Below are positions 34,445 through 45,100 of a stretch of DNA of 64,000 nucleotides, one piece after another. This DNA comes from Sphingobacterium bambusae (GTDB lineage Bacteria; Bacteroidota; Bacteroidia; Sphingobacteriales; Sphingobacteriaceae). The DNA lies in contig NZ_CP138332.1 in the NCBI RefSeq assembly GCF_033955345.1, positions 868,001 to 932,000 of the forward strand, read 5' to 3'. Below the pieces are notes generated by a model. That model had not been told where the DNA came from and did not search any database. It worked only from the letters and a program-made list of their open reading frames with translations. Position 1 is the first letter of the stretch. Every line of letters begins with the position of its first letter. A program made the translations under genes and the position numbers.

Positions 34445-34502
34445 TTTGAGACAGAACGACAAAAAGATGAACAATTTTTACAATTTCCATTGCTTTACTT
34501 TG
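34445..34502 (+). promoter_or_regulatory. Candidate operator/promoter shared with the third SusC upstream region
   Basis: Starts with TTTGAGACA, followed after about 26-27 bases by AATTT and then ATTGCT. The same order and nearly the same spacing occur at 41721-41778. Both copies lie 310-410 nt upstream of a SusC gene, in regions where a receiver/AraC regulator is expected to bind. The likeness is short and could be partly chance. Confidence 0.3.
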
Positions 34503-34548
34503 AAGAACAGTTAACAAATTAATAAACGACACCGCAACACTGTTCTTC
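34502..34548 (+). repeat. Leader hairpin upstream of second SusC
   Basis: A 10-bp perfect inverted repeat (34502-34511 pairing with 34539-34548) with a 27-nt AT-rich loop. It lies about 210 nt before the SusC ATG, directly after the candidate operator. It may be a regulator site with two half-sites or a leader structure. Confidence 0.4.
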
Positions 34549-34757
34549 TTCATTAAGCAGCCGGTACCATCCGAATGGCCTATCTTGCTTAAACTATGCT
34601 TATGTGCCCGCTAACGCACACGACCGGAGAAGCAGCTGTTGACGCATAACACAAAACCAAAGAGAGGGAAACCATGTAAACAAAAATCACATACCTCGCG
34701 GTTGCCCGCGGACTTGACTAGCATAACCCTAATTTAAGAACATCAAAACATAAACCT

Positions 34758-37700
34758 ATGATAAACACGTACATGCTTCGGCATACCAGTAAACTCGTGC
34801 GATTAAAAACGCTCGTTTTATTGCTATGCTGCTACCTCATCCCGGTGCAGGTGGATGCTCAAGAGGCTTCCATAAGCGGCACCGTAACCGATGCGACAAC
34901 CGGAACGCCCATACAGGGCGCCGTGGTCAAAATACAGCAGAGCGACGCCGCGACAAGCAGCGACCTCAATGGGAAATTCGCTATACAGGCTCCCCGAAAT
35001 GCGATATTACTCATATCTTCCATAGGCTATAGCAGCCAAACGATTCCGTTGGAGAACAGGACCACCCTTCAAATTGCGCTCACACCGACCAATGAATCTC
35101 TGGATGAAGTCGTCGTCGTCGGCTATGGAGCTATGCAGAAAAAAGACCTTACAGGCTCTATCATCCAAATCCGTCCCGACAAAATTGCCAATGAAAACCC
35201 GAAGACCGTGCAGGATATCCTTCGCGGCACGCCAGGAATTCGAGTAGGCTACAACGCTTCAGCAAAAGGTGGCGGCGGCATCAACGTTCGTGGGCAGCGC
35301 TCCGTGTTTGATGCCGGTGGACGCAATAGTCCACTGCTTATTCTCGATGGTATGCCCTTCTATGGCGAACTGTCCGAAATCAATCCCGACGACATTGAGC
35401 AAATCGACGTACTCAAAGATGCTTCGGCAGCAGCCATCTACGGATCAAAATCAGCTTCCGGTGTCATCATTATCAGTACGAAAAAAGGAAAACAAGGGAA
35501 GCCCGTCATCAACATGACCACAAATATCGGCACCACAACGCTCGCCAATTTCCGGGAGCGCTTCAGTGTCGAAGGTTACCTTCAACATCGCGAAGACTGG
35601 TTAACGAAAAACACCTATGGCGTTAACCCCGAAACGGGAGCCTATGAGGCCTACCAAGCGGGTAGCTATACCGATAGACCCGGCTATTTTATGCGCCCCG
35701 ATCGACTACCTTCCTCCGTTGCTTTGGAAGATTGGCGGGGTTACGACCAAAACGTTGGCGATCAGTCCGATCTTAGCATCTGGGCACGCAGGTTAGGATT
35801 TAACGGCAATATACTGCAGAATTTTCTAGATGGCAAGACGGTGGATTGGCGCGACCATACCTACCGGAATGGTTTCGATCAGGATTACAACATCAGCGTA
35901 AGCGGTGCTAGTGAACGCAGCAACTACTACCTATCTATGGGGTATTTGCAAAATCAAGGCGCCGAAGTGAGCGACGCCTACCGCGCCATACGCGCCAATA
36001 TGAAGGTGGATACCAAAGTGACCAGCTGGTTTGAGGTAGGAGCAAATATTAACTTCCAAGATCGGTCGGATGGCAATATCGGCATTGATCTCGATCAATC
36101 CATGCGTAACAGTCCTTTTGCGGATTATGCCGACGAAATGGGGAATCCTACGCAGTTTCCTTTAAGCCCAGAATATAGCCAACGTGGTTACAACTACGAT
36201 TTCCAGCGCCAATACCTCGAGCTTGACAAAGGATACACGGTGTTGAACAGCATACTTTATGCTAAAATTAAGTTGCCTTTCAATATCAGCTATTCCTTCA
36301 ATGCTTCACCTCGTTTTCAGTTTTTCTACGATCGCTACTTTATGTCAGCGGAGCTACCGGGTTCTAATCCCGCAACACGTGGAGCAAACCGGGAACAGGC
36401 CAAACGCTTGGATTGGTCGTTGAACAATACCATCAGCTGGGATAAAACCTTTGCCGATAAGCACCGTTTTACCGTAACGCTCGTTCAAGAAGCCGAAGAA
36501 CTACGCTTATGGCGCGATCGTATTGAAGCACGCAATATTTTACCCTCCGACGCCTTAGGATTTCACAATGTAGGCTACGGTTCCAAGCAGGATAGTAATT
36601 TCTCCAATGAAGATACGCAAGAAACAGCCGATGCACTTTTAGCTCGCCTCTTCTATTCCTATGACGACCGCTATCTCTTGACCACCTCCATCCGTCGTGA
36701 TGGATCCTCCGCTTTTGGCACATCCAATCCGTATGCTACCTTCCGTTCCATATCAGGTGCATGGGTATTCAGCAATGAAAATTTCTTCAAATGGAAGCAT
36801 ATCATGAGCAGCGGTAAACTGCGTCTTTCCTATGGCGAGAATGGAAACCGTGCCCTTGGCAACCCCTACTTTGCCTTGGCCAACCTTTCGGCAGGTGGCG
36901 GTAAGATGCATGGGTACATCAACAGTTCTGGCGATTTATCACTCTACCGCTATCTGATGATGGATCGATTAGCCAATCCCAACTTACGCTGGGAGAAAAC
37001 AGACTCTTGGAATGTAGGTCTTGACTTCGGTCTATTTAACGATCGGATCTCCGGTACGTTTGAATACTACAAAACCATTACGCAGGACATGATTATGAAC
37101 GAGCGCCTACCTAGCTTCACCGGGTTTCAGGGTATTGCAACAAACTTAGGTCGTGTAGATAACAGTGGGATTGAGCTAGCGCTAAACACCGTCAACATCC
37201 GCAAGGATAATTTTCAATGGTCGACCACCCTTGGCTTCTCTTACAATAAAAACACCATCAAAAACCTCTATTACGACTATGAGGATGTCCTAGACGAACA
37301 GGGCAATGTGGTAGGTCAGAAAGAAGCCGATGACTTGCAGAACAACTGGTTTATCGGCCAACCAATAGGTGTTATCTGGAACTACCGGGTTACCGGCATT
37401 TGGCAGGCCAATGAAGTCGAGGAAGCCGCTCGTTACGGACAAAAACCGGGCGATCCCAAGGTGGCTAACAACTACACAGGCGATGATGTTGTCAATGCAG
37501 ACGGTTCTGTAACCCATGTGTACAACAATTTTGACAAAGAGTTTCTCGGACAAAGCATAGCGCCCTACCACTGGTCGTTCCGCAACGAATTTGTGCTGTG
37601 GAAAAACTTGAATCTTTCTTTCAATATCTATTCCTACATGGGCCACAAAAGCCTATTTGGCGACTACCTCAACAACGACGATGACGGTGGGCGTATGCAA

Positions 37701-38045
37701 TATGGGATGGCTAATTTACCTTATAAAGAATACTGGACGCCAGACAATCCAACAAACGAATATGGTCGTATCGAAGCCGCTGGTCCTACTGGCGCCGCCT
37801 CTGCCGGAAAACTCTACGATCGTTCCTTTATCCGACTTGAAAACATTTCGGTGGGCTACACGCTACCGCAGGCATGGACATCTCGCTGGCAGCTCAACCG
37901 TGTCAAAATATTCGGAACAATCAGGAATGTAGCCACTTGGGCAAAGGATTGGGAATATGGCGATCCGGAGGCCAATCCGGCGTTTGATCAAGGTGGAGGT
38001 TTATCCACTCGACTGTACAATCTCGGTCTTAATCTTGTTTTTTAA
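34758..38045 (+). CDS. SusC/RagA-family TonB-linked transporter (second system)
   Basis: A 1095-residue outer-membrane importer. Signal peptide ending PVQVDAQ, carboxypeptidase-regulatory-like domain (ASISGTVTDATTGTPIQG), TonB-box-like LDEVVVVGYGAMQKKDLTGS, plug (VQDILRGTPGIRVGYN, then VLKDASAAAIYGSKSASG) and barrel ending NLGLNLVF. It differs from the SusC proteins of the first and third modules in plug and barrel motifs (no FQRSGEPG segment), so it belongs to another subfamily and likely takes a different oligosaccharide. It is paired with the SusD 33 bp downstream and is divergent from the sensor kinase, which probably controls it. Confidence 0.95.
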   Translation: MINTYMLRHTSKLVRLKTLVLLLCCYLIPVQVDAQEASISGTVTDATTGTPIQGAVVKIQQSDAATSSDLNGKFAIQAPRNAILLISSIGYSSQTIPLENRTTLQIALTPTNESLDEVVVVGYGAMQKKDLTGSIIQIRPDKIANENPKTVQDILRGTPGIRVGYNASAKGGGGINVRGQRSVFDAGGRNSPLLILDGMPFYGELSEINPDDIEQIDVLKDASAAAIYGSKSASGVIIISTKKGKQGKPVINMTTNIGTTTLANFRERFSVEGYLQHREDWLTKNTYGVNPETGAYEAYQAGSYTDRPGYFMRPDRLPSSVALEDWRGYDQNVGDQSDLSIWARRLGFNGNILQNFLDGKTVDWRDHTYRNGFDQDYNISVSGASERSNYYLSMGYLQNQGAEVSDAYRAIRANMKVDTKVTSWFEVGANINFQDRSDGNIGIDLDQSMRNSPFADYADEMGNPTQFPLSPEYSQRGYNYDFQRQYLELDKGYTVLNSILYAKIKLPFNISYSFNASPRFQFFYDRYFMSAELPGSNPATRGANREQAKRLDWSLNNTISWDKTFADKHRFTVTLVQEAEELRLWRDRIEARNILPSDALGFHNVGYGSKQDSNFSNEDTQETADALLARLFYSYDDRYLLTTSIRRDGSSAFGTSNPYATFRSISGAWVFSNENFFKWKHIMSSGKLRLSYGENGNRALGNPYFALANLSAGGGKMHGYINSSGDLSLYRYLMMDRLANPNLRWEKTDSWNVGLDFGLFNDRISGTFEYYKTITQDMIMNERLPSFTGFQGIATNLGRVDNSGIELALNTVNIRKDNFQWSTTLGFSYNKNTIKNLYYDYEDVLDEQGNVVGQKEADDLQNNWFIGQPIGVIWNYRVTGIWQANEVEEAARYGQKPGDPKVANNYTGDDVVNADGSVTHVYNNFDKEFLGQSIAPYHWSFRNEFVLWKNLNLSFNIYSYMGHKSLFGDYLNNDDDGGRMQYGMANLPYKEYWTPDNPTNEYGRIEAAGPTGAASAGKLYDRSFIRLENISVGYTLPQAWTSRWQLNRVKIFGTIRNVATWAKDWEYGDPEANPAFDQGGGLSTRLYNLGLNLVF

Positions 38046-38078
38046 TCCTTTACAGGATAATATGTATTAAATGATTTG

Positions 38079-40085
38079 ATGATGAAATTAAAAAAAATAA
38101 ACACCATATCCTTCGCACTGCTAATGGGCGGTATGCTTGCCGCCAGCAGCTGTAGCAAAGACTTCCTTACCCCAAAGCCACTCTCGTTTTACGAGCCTAA
38201 CGCCACCTTCACCACCGAAGCGGGATTGATGTCGGCCATGGCCATCTCTGATCGGCACCTCAAGTTGTATTGGGCGACGGATCATAACGAGATGCTTACG
38301 CTTGGAACCGAATATATCTTCTCCGAGCTGATGGTTGCCGGTGCCACCGATAAGCGCAACATGCTCTGCGACATCGCTAATATGTTGACGCCAACAAGCG
38401 AAACCTCCTACCAAAACCTCGACCGTACCAACAGTATCTGGTATTTGTGGGAAGAAACGTACAAAGGCATTATGTTTGCCAACACCATTATCCATTATGT
38501 AGATGGGGTGCAGGAACTTGATGAAGCAACGAAGAATGTGTACAAAGGAAGAGCGTATTTCCATCGTGCATTCCGCTACATGGCACTCGTGTTTCAATTT
38601 GGGGACGTGCCGCTAGTCGCTAGCCTGTTGGAATCTCCAAAACAAAACTACCGTAGTACAAAACGCGACGCCATCCTACAGATGATTACCCGCGATATGG
38701 AGCTTGCGGTAGAATGGGTACCCAATCAAAGTGAAATCGGTTTAGTAGGCATGGTCAACAAAGGAGCCTGTCGCATGCTGCTCGCCAAATGCTACTTAGC
38801 CATAGGTGAATATGCAAAAGCAAAAGAGCAGACCGACATCTTGATCAATGAATCGGGCTACGCGTTAATGCAAGATAACTTCGGCACCTTCAACGATGGC
38901 GGTGAAGCGCAAACATGGCCTATTACGCGCAATGTGATCTGGGATTTACATCGACCCGAAAACAAATTGATTGCCAGCAACCGCGAAGTCATCATGGGTC
39001 TGCCTAATCGGGGTGCCGAAGCGGAATCGTTCGTCAAAATGCTAACCATGCGCATCCTCTATCCTTTTGTATTTGATAATCGTATACAAACCAAAGACGG
39101 TAAGCAGGCTCTGTTAAACATTCGACGCAACACCGCCAACTACAATGCAAGCTATGACTATATGCGCGCTTTCGGACGCGGTATTGCTACCTTCAGGCCT
39201 ACCAGCTTTCAAACCAAGAACCTGTGGCGTGTCAATGGAATGATGGATGCCACTGACCTACGCCATAGCTCGGCTAGTGGAAACTGGATACGTATGGAAG
39301 ACTACAAAGTAAACAACCGCGAGTCATCCGAATTTGGAAAGCCACTTACCCTATTCAATCCCGATAACGATCGCCTTCTTTGTAGCGATACTATCCGTCG
39401 CTGGTTTGATGTACCCCATTACAAGTTTTATTTGGATGATCCCGTTAGTGAGGCTAACATCGTCGGATCCGATGGGCATCGCGGCGCCACCAATGGTGCC
39501 GTCGCCGACTGGTACCTCTACCGTCTTCCGGAAGCCTACCTGCTCCGCGCCGAAGCAAAATATTACCTAAACCCGGGCGATGCAACGATTAAAGACGACC
39601 TCAATATCATCCGTCAACGTGCCCAATGTACGCAGCTCTATCAAGGCGCCGTCACTATTGGCGACATCATGAACGAGCGCGCACGCGAGCTGTATTGGGA
39701 AGAATGGCGTAATGTAGAGCTGAAGCGCGTATCCCTATGCCTTGCCCGCAGCGGCAGACCAGACGAATGGGGAAACACCTACAACTTGGAAACATTCGAT
39801 AAACAAACCGGCACCGATAACCAAGGTGGAAGCTACTGGTACCAACGTATCGTGCATTACAGCATGTACAATAAAGGCCCTATATCCATCAACTCGACCG
39901 GTAACAACAATCCGAACTACACCATGGATAAGAAGAACATGTACTGGCCCATTCCAGAAGCAGCCATTACCGGTAACAAACGTGGACAGCTCAGCCAAAA
40001 CTTTGGCTACAACGGCTACAACGCCGCTACGCCAAAATGGGAAACCTGGGAAGAGGCTGTAGCCGACGAAAATATAACCGAATAA
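38079..40085 (+). CDS. SusD/RagB-family lipoprotein (second system)
   Basis: A 668-residue lipoprotein with lipobox AASSC (C25) followed by SKDFLTPKP. It has the SusD features KGRAYFHRAFRYMALVFQFGDVPLV and, near the C terminus, IMNERARELYWEEWRNVELKRV. It is larger than classical SusD and not close to the other two SusD proteins in the window. The ATG at 38079 (or 38082) is used; an upstream TTG in frame is less likely. It ends 19 bases before a strong terminator hairpin, so this SusCD pair is a two-gene operon without surface lipoproteins of its own. Confidence 0.93.
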   Translation: MMKLKKINTISFALLMGGMLAASSCSKDFLTPKPLSFYEPNATFTTEAGLMSAMAISDRHLKLYWATDHNEMLTLGTEYIFSELMVAGATDKRNMLCDIANMLTPTSETSYQNLDRTNSIWYLWEETYKGIMFANTIIHYVDGVQELDEATKNVYKGRAYFHRAFRYMALVFQFGDVPLVASLLESPKQNYRSTKRDAILQMITRDMELAVEWVPNQSEIGLVGMVNKGACRMLLAKCYLAIGEYAKAKEQTDILINESGYALMQDNFGTFNDGGEAQTWPITRNVIWDLHRPENKLIASNREVIMGLPNRGAEAESFVKMLTMRILYPFVFDNRIQTKDGKQALLNIRRNTANYNASYDYMRAFGRGIATFRPTSFQTKNLWRVNGMMDATDLRHSSASGNWIRMEDYKVNNRESSEFGKPLTLFNPDNDRLLCSDTIRRWFDVPHYKFYLDDPVSEANIVGSDGHRGATNGAVADWYLYRLPEAYLLRAEAKYYLNPGDATIKDDLNIIRQRAQCTQLYQGAVTIGDIMNERARELYWEEWRNVELKRVSLCLARSGRPDEWGNTYNLETFDKQTGTDNQGGSYWYQRIVHYSMYNKGPISINSTGNNNPNYTMDKKNMYWPIPEAAITGNKRGQLSQNFGYNGYNAATPKWETWEEAVADENITE

Positions 40086-40103
40086 GTAACGCAAACACAA
40101 AAA

Positions 40104-40144
40104 AAACAGGCGCTCTACCTAAGAAAAAGGTAAAGCGCCTGTTT
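40104..40144. terminator. Strong bidirectional terminator between SusD and sulfatase genes
   Basis: An 11-bp perfect stem (40104-40114 pairing with 40134-40144), extended by five further inner pairs after one mismatch, has a 7-nt A-rich loop. An A-run lies on the left and a T-rich stretch on the right, suiting both strands. It serves the plus-strand SusD and the minus-strand sulfatase that ends at 40172. Confidence 0.85.
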
Positions 40145-40171
40145 GTTAAACGGGAATGCTTTCTTTAATTA

Positions 40172-41581
40172 TCAAAAAGGTTTATCCATCGCCACCCCGC
40201 TATCCTGCTGTTGTTCCATCCATTTTTTCAAGGCCCGCTCCATTGTTCCAATCCTTTTCTTATACCTTTGCTGATCCGCCAAATTGTTCAATTCATTGGG
40301 ATCTTCTTGCAGGTCATAGAATTCAAGTCGGGGATGTTTCACAATTCTATCCGCCAAGAAACGCGCCTTTTCATCTGTTGCCGCCCGCTGCCGCCAAGAG
40401 CTAAACACCTGCCCTTTATTATTCGTGTTGGTCATGTATTTGATGTGGTAATCCTCCTCGGCCAGCAAGTTCCAGATCAACTTGTAACGTTTATCCCGTA
40501 TGCTACGCATCGGGAATGCCGGTCCTTCCGGGATATTGTTGTGTATGCCAAAGGCAAATTTACGATGCTGCCCTTCTTTACCATCGATCAAAGCCCGAAA
40601 ACTACGGCCATCCAAGTCCTTATCCGGTGTTCCGCCAGCAATATCGATCAAGGTCGGCGTGATATCCTCATACTGCAACAGCGCATCCGTTTGCCGGCCA
40701 GCAGGAATTGCCTTGGGCCATCGGATAATCATGGAGCTCCGTTGTCCATTGTCATACAGCGTCCATTTTCCTCCCGGAAACTGCGGTCCCTGTTCGCCCA
40801 AGAAAATAACCAGCGTATTATCCAATTGATTTTTTGATTCCAATAAAGCCAATACATCCCCCACCTGATCGTCCAGCCGCTGCACTTCGGCCAAGTAACG
40901 CGCAAATTGACGCCGTGTGGGCTCTGTATCCACCCAATGTGCGGGCAATTTCAACGTTGCCGGATCAAACGCATCGGCATTACCTACCGTCCACGGCGCG
41001 TGTGGGTTGCAGCTCATCACAAATAAGCAGAAGGGCTCTTCCTCTTGCATAAACTGCGCAACACTATCCAAAAAGTAATCATCCGTCTCGGCTACACAAT
41101 TCGTTTCAAAACCGGGCACAATCGTAAATGGAAACGTGCGTCGTGGCTTGGTCATATGGTCCTTCCCCGTCAACGCCACGCGGTAGCCCAGATCGCCTAG
41201 GTAATGGGCAATGCTTTTCAGATCCGCGTGAACAGGCTTATGGTTTTGGTAAGCACCATGCCTTGCAGGATAAAGTCCTGTAAAGAGCGAGGCGCGCGTA
41301 GGCACACACATCGCTTCCGAGGCAATCAGGTTGTCGAACTTCAGTCCTTCCTTTGCTAAGCGGTCAATATGTGTTGTTTTCAAGTTCTGTCCGCCGTAAC
41401 AGCTTAGCTGTCTACTGTCCAGATCATCCGCCATAATTACGACGATATTGGGACGTACTGCAGATTGTTGCCCTGCGGCTGGCGACTGGGCGAAGGCCGG
41501 CAGACGGCAGCAACAAATAAGCAAAGCAAGGGTTGAAAATCCGTAGACCAGAAAGCATTTTTTTAAAAGATTGAAGCACAT
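40172..41581 (-). CDS. Secreted type I sulfatase
   Basis: A 469-residue sulfatase of the alkaline-phosphatase superfamily. The ATG at 41581 gives a signal peptide ending PAFAQ; an upstream in-frame ATG would add 32 residues before it. The catalytic signature is C92-V-P-T-R96 followed by ASLFTG, the CxPxR form whose Cys is turned to formylglycine by a separate maturase. Metal ligands D52 and D53 lie in MADDLD, and GKDHMTKP supplies the usual Lys/His. The maturase is not in this window. It likely removes sulfate from the glycan handled by the flanking SusCD systems. It is divergent from the third SusC gene. Confidence 0.92.
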   Translation of the reverse strand: MCFNLLKKCFLVYGFSTLALLICCCRLPAFAQSPAAGQQSAVRPNIVVIMADDLDSRQLSCYGGQNLKTTHIDRLAKEGLKFDNLIASEAMCVPTRASLFTGLYPARHGAYQNHKPVHADLKSIAHYLGDLGYRVALTGKDHMTKPRRTFPFTIVPGFETNCVAETDDYFLDSVAQFMQEEEPFCLFVMSCNPHAPWTVGNADAFDPATLKLPAHWVDTEPTRRQFARYLAEVQRLDDQVGDVLALLESKNQLDNTLVIFLGEQGPQFPGGKWTLYDNGQRSSMIIRWPKAIPAGRQTDALLQYEDITPTLIDIAGGTPDKDLDGRSFRALIDGKEGQHRKFAFGIHNNIPEGPAFPMRSIRDKRYKLIWNLLAEEDYHIKYMTNTNNKGQVFSSWRQRAATDEKARFLADRIVKHPRLEFYDLQEDPNELNNLADQQRYKKRIGTMERALKKWMEQQQDSGVAMDKPF

Positions 41582-42131
41582 AGGCGGTTTATTTTTGGGT
41601 AAATTGAAACAAAATAAGCTGCTCGAAAAAGGTAGAAGCCCCTCCCACAAGCCCATCAAAAATAATGATAAGCACAAGAATTACACGCTGTTAAACCGAA
41701 AACAGTCTCGATTAATCAAGTTTGAGACAAATTGACCAACAATTGATACGCTAAGGTAATTTTATATTGCTCGTATTGAGGATATTTGTTCTATAAAATA
41801 ACGAGCTACCAGATTATAAAACGTGAAGAGACTGTCTAAAAAGTAAGGCAGGAATACTGTTCGATAAAGCGAAAGAATGATGTTCTTTCAGATTTCCTGT
41901 TCTTTTCAGCAGCTCCTATGACCATGATAAAAAGCATATAAACCTATGTACAAAACATATTAAAAAATAAGTAAAGCGTTACCGAACTAACCGATCCGTA
42001 AGCAGGTTCATCTTTACTTCCGCAGTCCCACAAAACTGGCGGAACGGATCAATCTATGCCTAAAAAAAGGGAAATGAATATACGCTAACAGCGCTAAGAA
42101 TAACCACGATTATAAATCTAACAGTACAACC
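41582..42131. other. Divergent regulatory region between sulfatase and third SusC
   Basis: 550 bp without a credible gene. It holds the TTTGAGACA-led segment (41721-41778), whose GAGAC is also one arm of a GTCTC/GAGAC inverted repeat (41705-41728). The SusC leader has further short inverted repeats around 41868-41892 and between about 41993 and 42056. The long leader before SusC is typical of this gene family. Confidence 0.5.
41721..41778 (+). promoter_or_regulatory. Candidate operator/promoter shared with the second SusC upstream region
   Basis: Begins with TTTGAGACA and contains AATTTTATATTGCT about 28 bases further on, matching the arrangement at 34445-34502 with a one-base shift. It lies 140 bp from the sulfatase start and 411 bp from the SusC start, so it could serve either direction. 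Confidence 0.3.
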
Positions 42132-45100
42132 ATGCGTAAAACCGATTTAAAACGTAAAGCAAAAAACCACAGCCCCACAAAGGTCATCACAGTGGCCAAA
42201 GTAGTCTGCCTGCTGCCTGTCCTGTACCTCGCAGAGGTCAGTGCGCATGCCTACGGCAGTACGATGCCCAGCGAAGCTATGCGAACGACGCCTACTTCCA
42301 GCACTTGGCTACAGGATAAAGATATCCGCGGATTGATCAAGGACGACAAAGGCAACATCTTGCCCGGAGTATCCGTCACCTTGAAAAACAAACCCAGCGT
42401 AGGTACCACCACCGATTTGAACGGGCGCTATGTACTTAAAGTTCCCCCCGATGCCGTTTTGGTATTTAAGCTAATAGGTTACGGCAGCCAAGAGATCAGC
42501 ACAAGCAATCGCGATGTGATCGACGTGATCTTGACGGAAGCCGAAAATCTGATTGAGGAAACCGTCGTTACGGCATTCGGACAACGGCAGCGCAAAAACG
42601 ACCTGATAGGATCCGTTTCCTCGATCAATCCGGAAGAACTTCGCATTCCAAGTAGCAACCTTACCGGAGCCCTGCAAGGGCGCGTCGCTGGTGTGATATC
42701 CTTTCAACGTAGTGGCGAACCCGGATTGGATAATGCCGATTTCTTCATCCGCGGCGTAGGAACCTTCGGTGTCAACCAGCGTCCGTTAATCCTGATAGAC
42801 AACATGGAAGTGTCTACAGATGATCTGGCACGAATACCTGTAGACGACATCGCCAGTTTTTCTATTCTGCGTGATGCTACCGCTTCTGCCGTCTACGGAT
42901 CGCGGGGAGCAAACGGCGTTATCCTCGTCACCACAAAACTGGGAAAAGAAGGAACGCCCAAGATCACCTTCCGCGCGGAACAGCGACTATCCTCGCCTAC
43001 GGACATGCCTAAAATTGCCGATCCCGTTACCTTTATGAAAATGCATAACGAAGCGGTGCTCACGCGCGATCCCTTGGCACTCACCCCTTACACCGATGAG
43101 AAGATTGCCATGACCGCATCCGGTGCCGATCCTATACAATATCCAGCCGTCGACTGGCTCAGCGAGGTCACGAAGCCCAACACTCGCACCCAAAACTACA
43201 ACCTCAGCATCTCCGGCGGCGGTCAGGTGGCCAGCTACCTCGTCAGCGGAAACCTGACGCAGGATGATGGGCTGATCCGCGTCAACCCCATCAACAACTT
43301 CAACAACAACGTCGATTTCAAAGTGTACAACCTGCGTAGTAACATCAATATCAATGTCACCAAATCGACCCAGTTGATGGTACGTGCTATCGCCAACTAC
43401 CGCAATTATAGCGGTCCGCCAGAAGGAGGAAGTTCATCGTTCCGTAATGCCCTACGTGCCAATCCGGCACTCTTCCAGCCAGTGTACCAAGTTGGGCCGC
43501 AGCAATCATACATACAGCATCCGCTTTTTGGAAATTACGAAGACGGCAGTGGGAATCTATACCTCAATCCCTATGCAAATATCGTTCGCGGCTACTCCGA
43601 GTGGTCAGAAAGCAATATGCAGGTACAAATTGAATTGAAGCAAGATCTATCCCAATGGGTGGAGGGCCTTAGCTACCGTGGACTGGCCAATGCTTCGCGT
43701 GGAGCCTATATGGAGTACCGCAGGCAGTACAATCCATTTTACTACACCCCCACCTCCATTGATCCGAATACCGGGCAGTATTCCTACCTCAACCTGAATC
43801 CCTTGGGCGGAACGGAATACCTGGATTACAGCGACAACGGCAGAGGACAAGAGTCGTTATTTTACATGGAGAATGCGATTAACTATGCCCGCACCTTTCA
43901 GGATAAACATAGCGTCACCGGGATGCTCATCTCCACGATCCGAAACCGCATCACGCTACCACGGGATGTGGTCGGCAATGTTATCAACACCTTGCCCTAC
44001 CGCAATGCCAGTTTCTCTGGAAACTTCACCTACGTGTATGACAACCGCTACCATGCACAATTTACCTTCGGTTACAACGGATCCGAAGTGTTTGCCGAAA
44101 ACCACCGTTGGGGCTTCTTTCCCTCGGCCGGCGTCGCTTGGACCATCCACAACGAAAAGTTTATGGAACCCGTTCGCGACATATTCAGCACCGCCAGGTT
44201 GCGGATGACACACGGCCTAGTGGGTAACGACAATATACATAACACGCGATTTTTCTACCTCTCGCAGGTGGACCTCAACAACAGCCTACGCCGGCACAAC
44301 TTCGGGGTGAGCACGGGCGACGAGAACTATGGCCGCAACGGGATAAGCATACAGCGCTACGCCAATCCCTACGTCAAATGGGAAGTATCCCAGCAAACCA
44401 ACTTAGGTATCGATCTAGGTCTTTTCAACGGCAAGTTTACCTTCACCGGAGATATATTCCGACAAATACGACGTGATATCGTGCAGGATCGGGCTGCCCT
44501 GCCATCTTCTATGGGGCTAGCCGCTACCGTACTGGCCAATTTAGGTAAATACAAGAGCCAAGGTTTTGATGCCGAGCTGACCTACATGCAAAGCGTTAAC
44601 CAAAATCTATGGTTTCAAGGTCGAGGTACCTTCACCTTTGCCAAGGGCGAATACCTGTATTATGAAGAGCCCAACTATGAGTATCCCTACCTGACACGTA
44701 TTGGCACCGACGCCAACCAGCGCAGGGGCTATATCGCCGAAAGATTATTCATAGACGATGAGGAAGTACGCAACAGTCCGCAGCAGCTCTTCGGGCAAAT
44801 GGTTATGGGCGGCGACATCAAATACTTGGATGTAAATGGCGATGGCGTCATCAACTCCAACGACGTGGTGCCCATCGGGTTTCCGACGACGCCTCAGGTA
44901 AACTTCGGCTTCGGCTTGACGACCGGCTACAAAAATGTGGATTTCTCCTTTTTCTTCAGTGGTATGTCACGCACATCCCTGTTTATAAACCCACTATCGT
45001 GGGATCCCAACAATGTTAACAACAGCGGCTCGGCACCATTCGGCAGCCAAACAGCGCCTAATGCCGTGTTGCAGGCCTGGGCCGATAGCCACTGGTCTGA

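Larger units (their letters stand above)
34288..34757. other. Divergent regulatory region between sensor kinase and second SusC
   Basis: 470 bp without a credible gene. It separates the sensor kinase (minus) from SusC (plus) and must hold both promoters. It contains the TTTGAGACA-led segment at 34445-34502, a 10-bp hairpin at 34502-34548 and a small GC hairpin at 34697-34710 in the SusC leader. A near-match to a -7 element (TACTTTG) lies at the end of the TTTGAGACA segment. Confidence 0.5.

Noticed and set aside
41828..41844. GAGACTGTCTAAAAAGT, which resembles inverted-repeat ends of some insertion sequences
   Set aside because: No second end, no transposase and no target duplication were seen nearby, so an insertion-sequence remnant cannot be supported.
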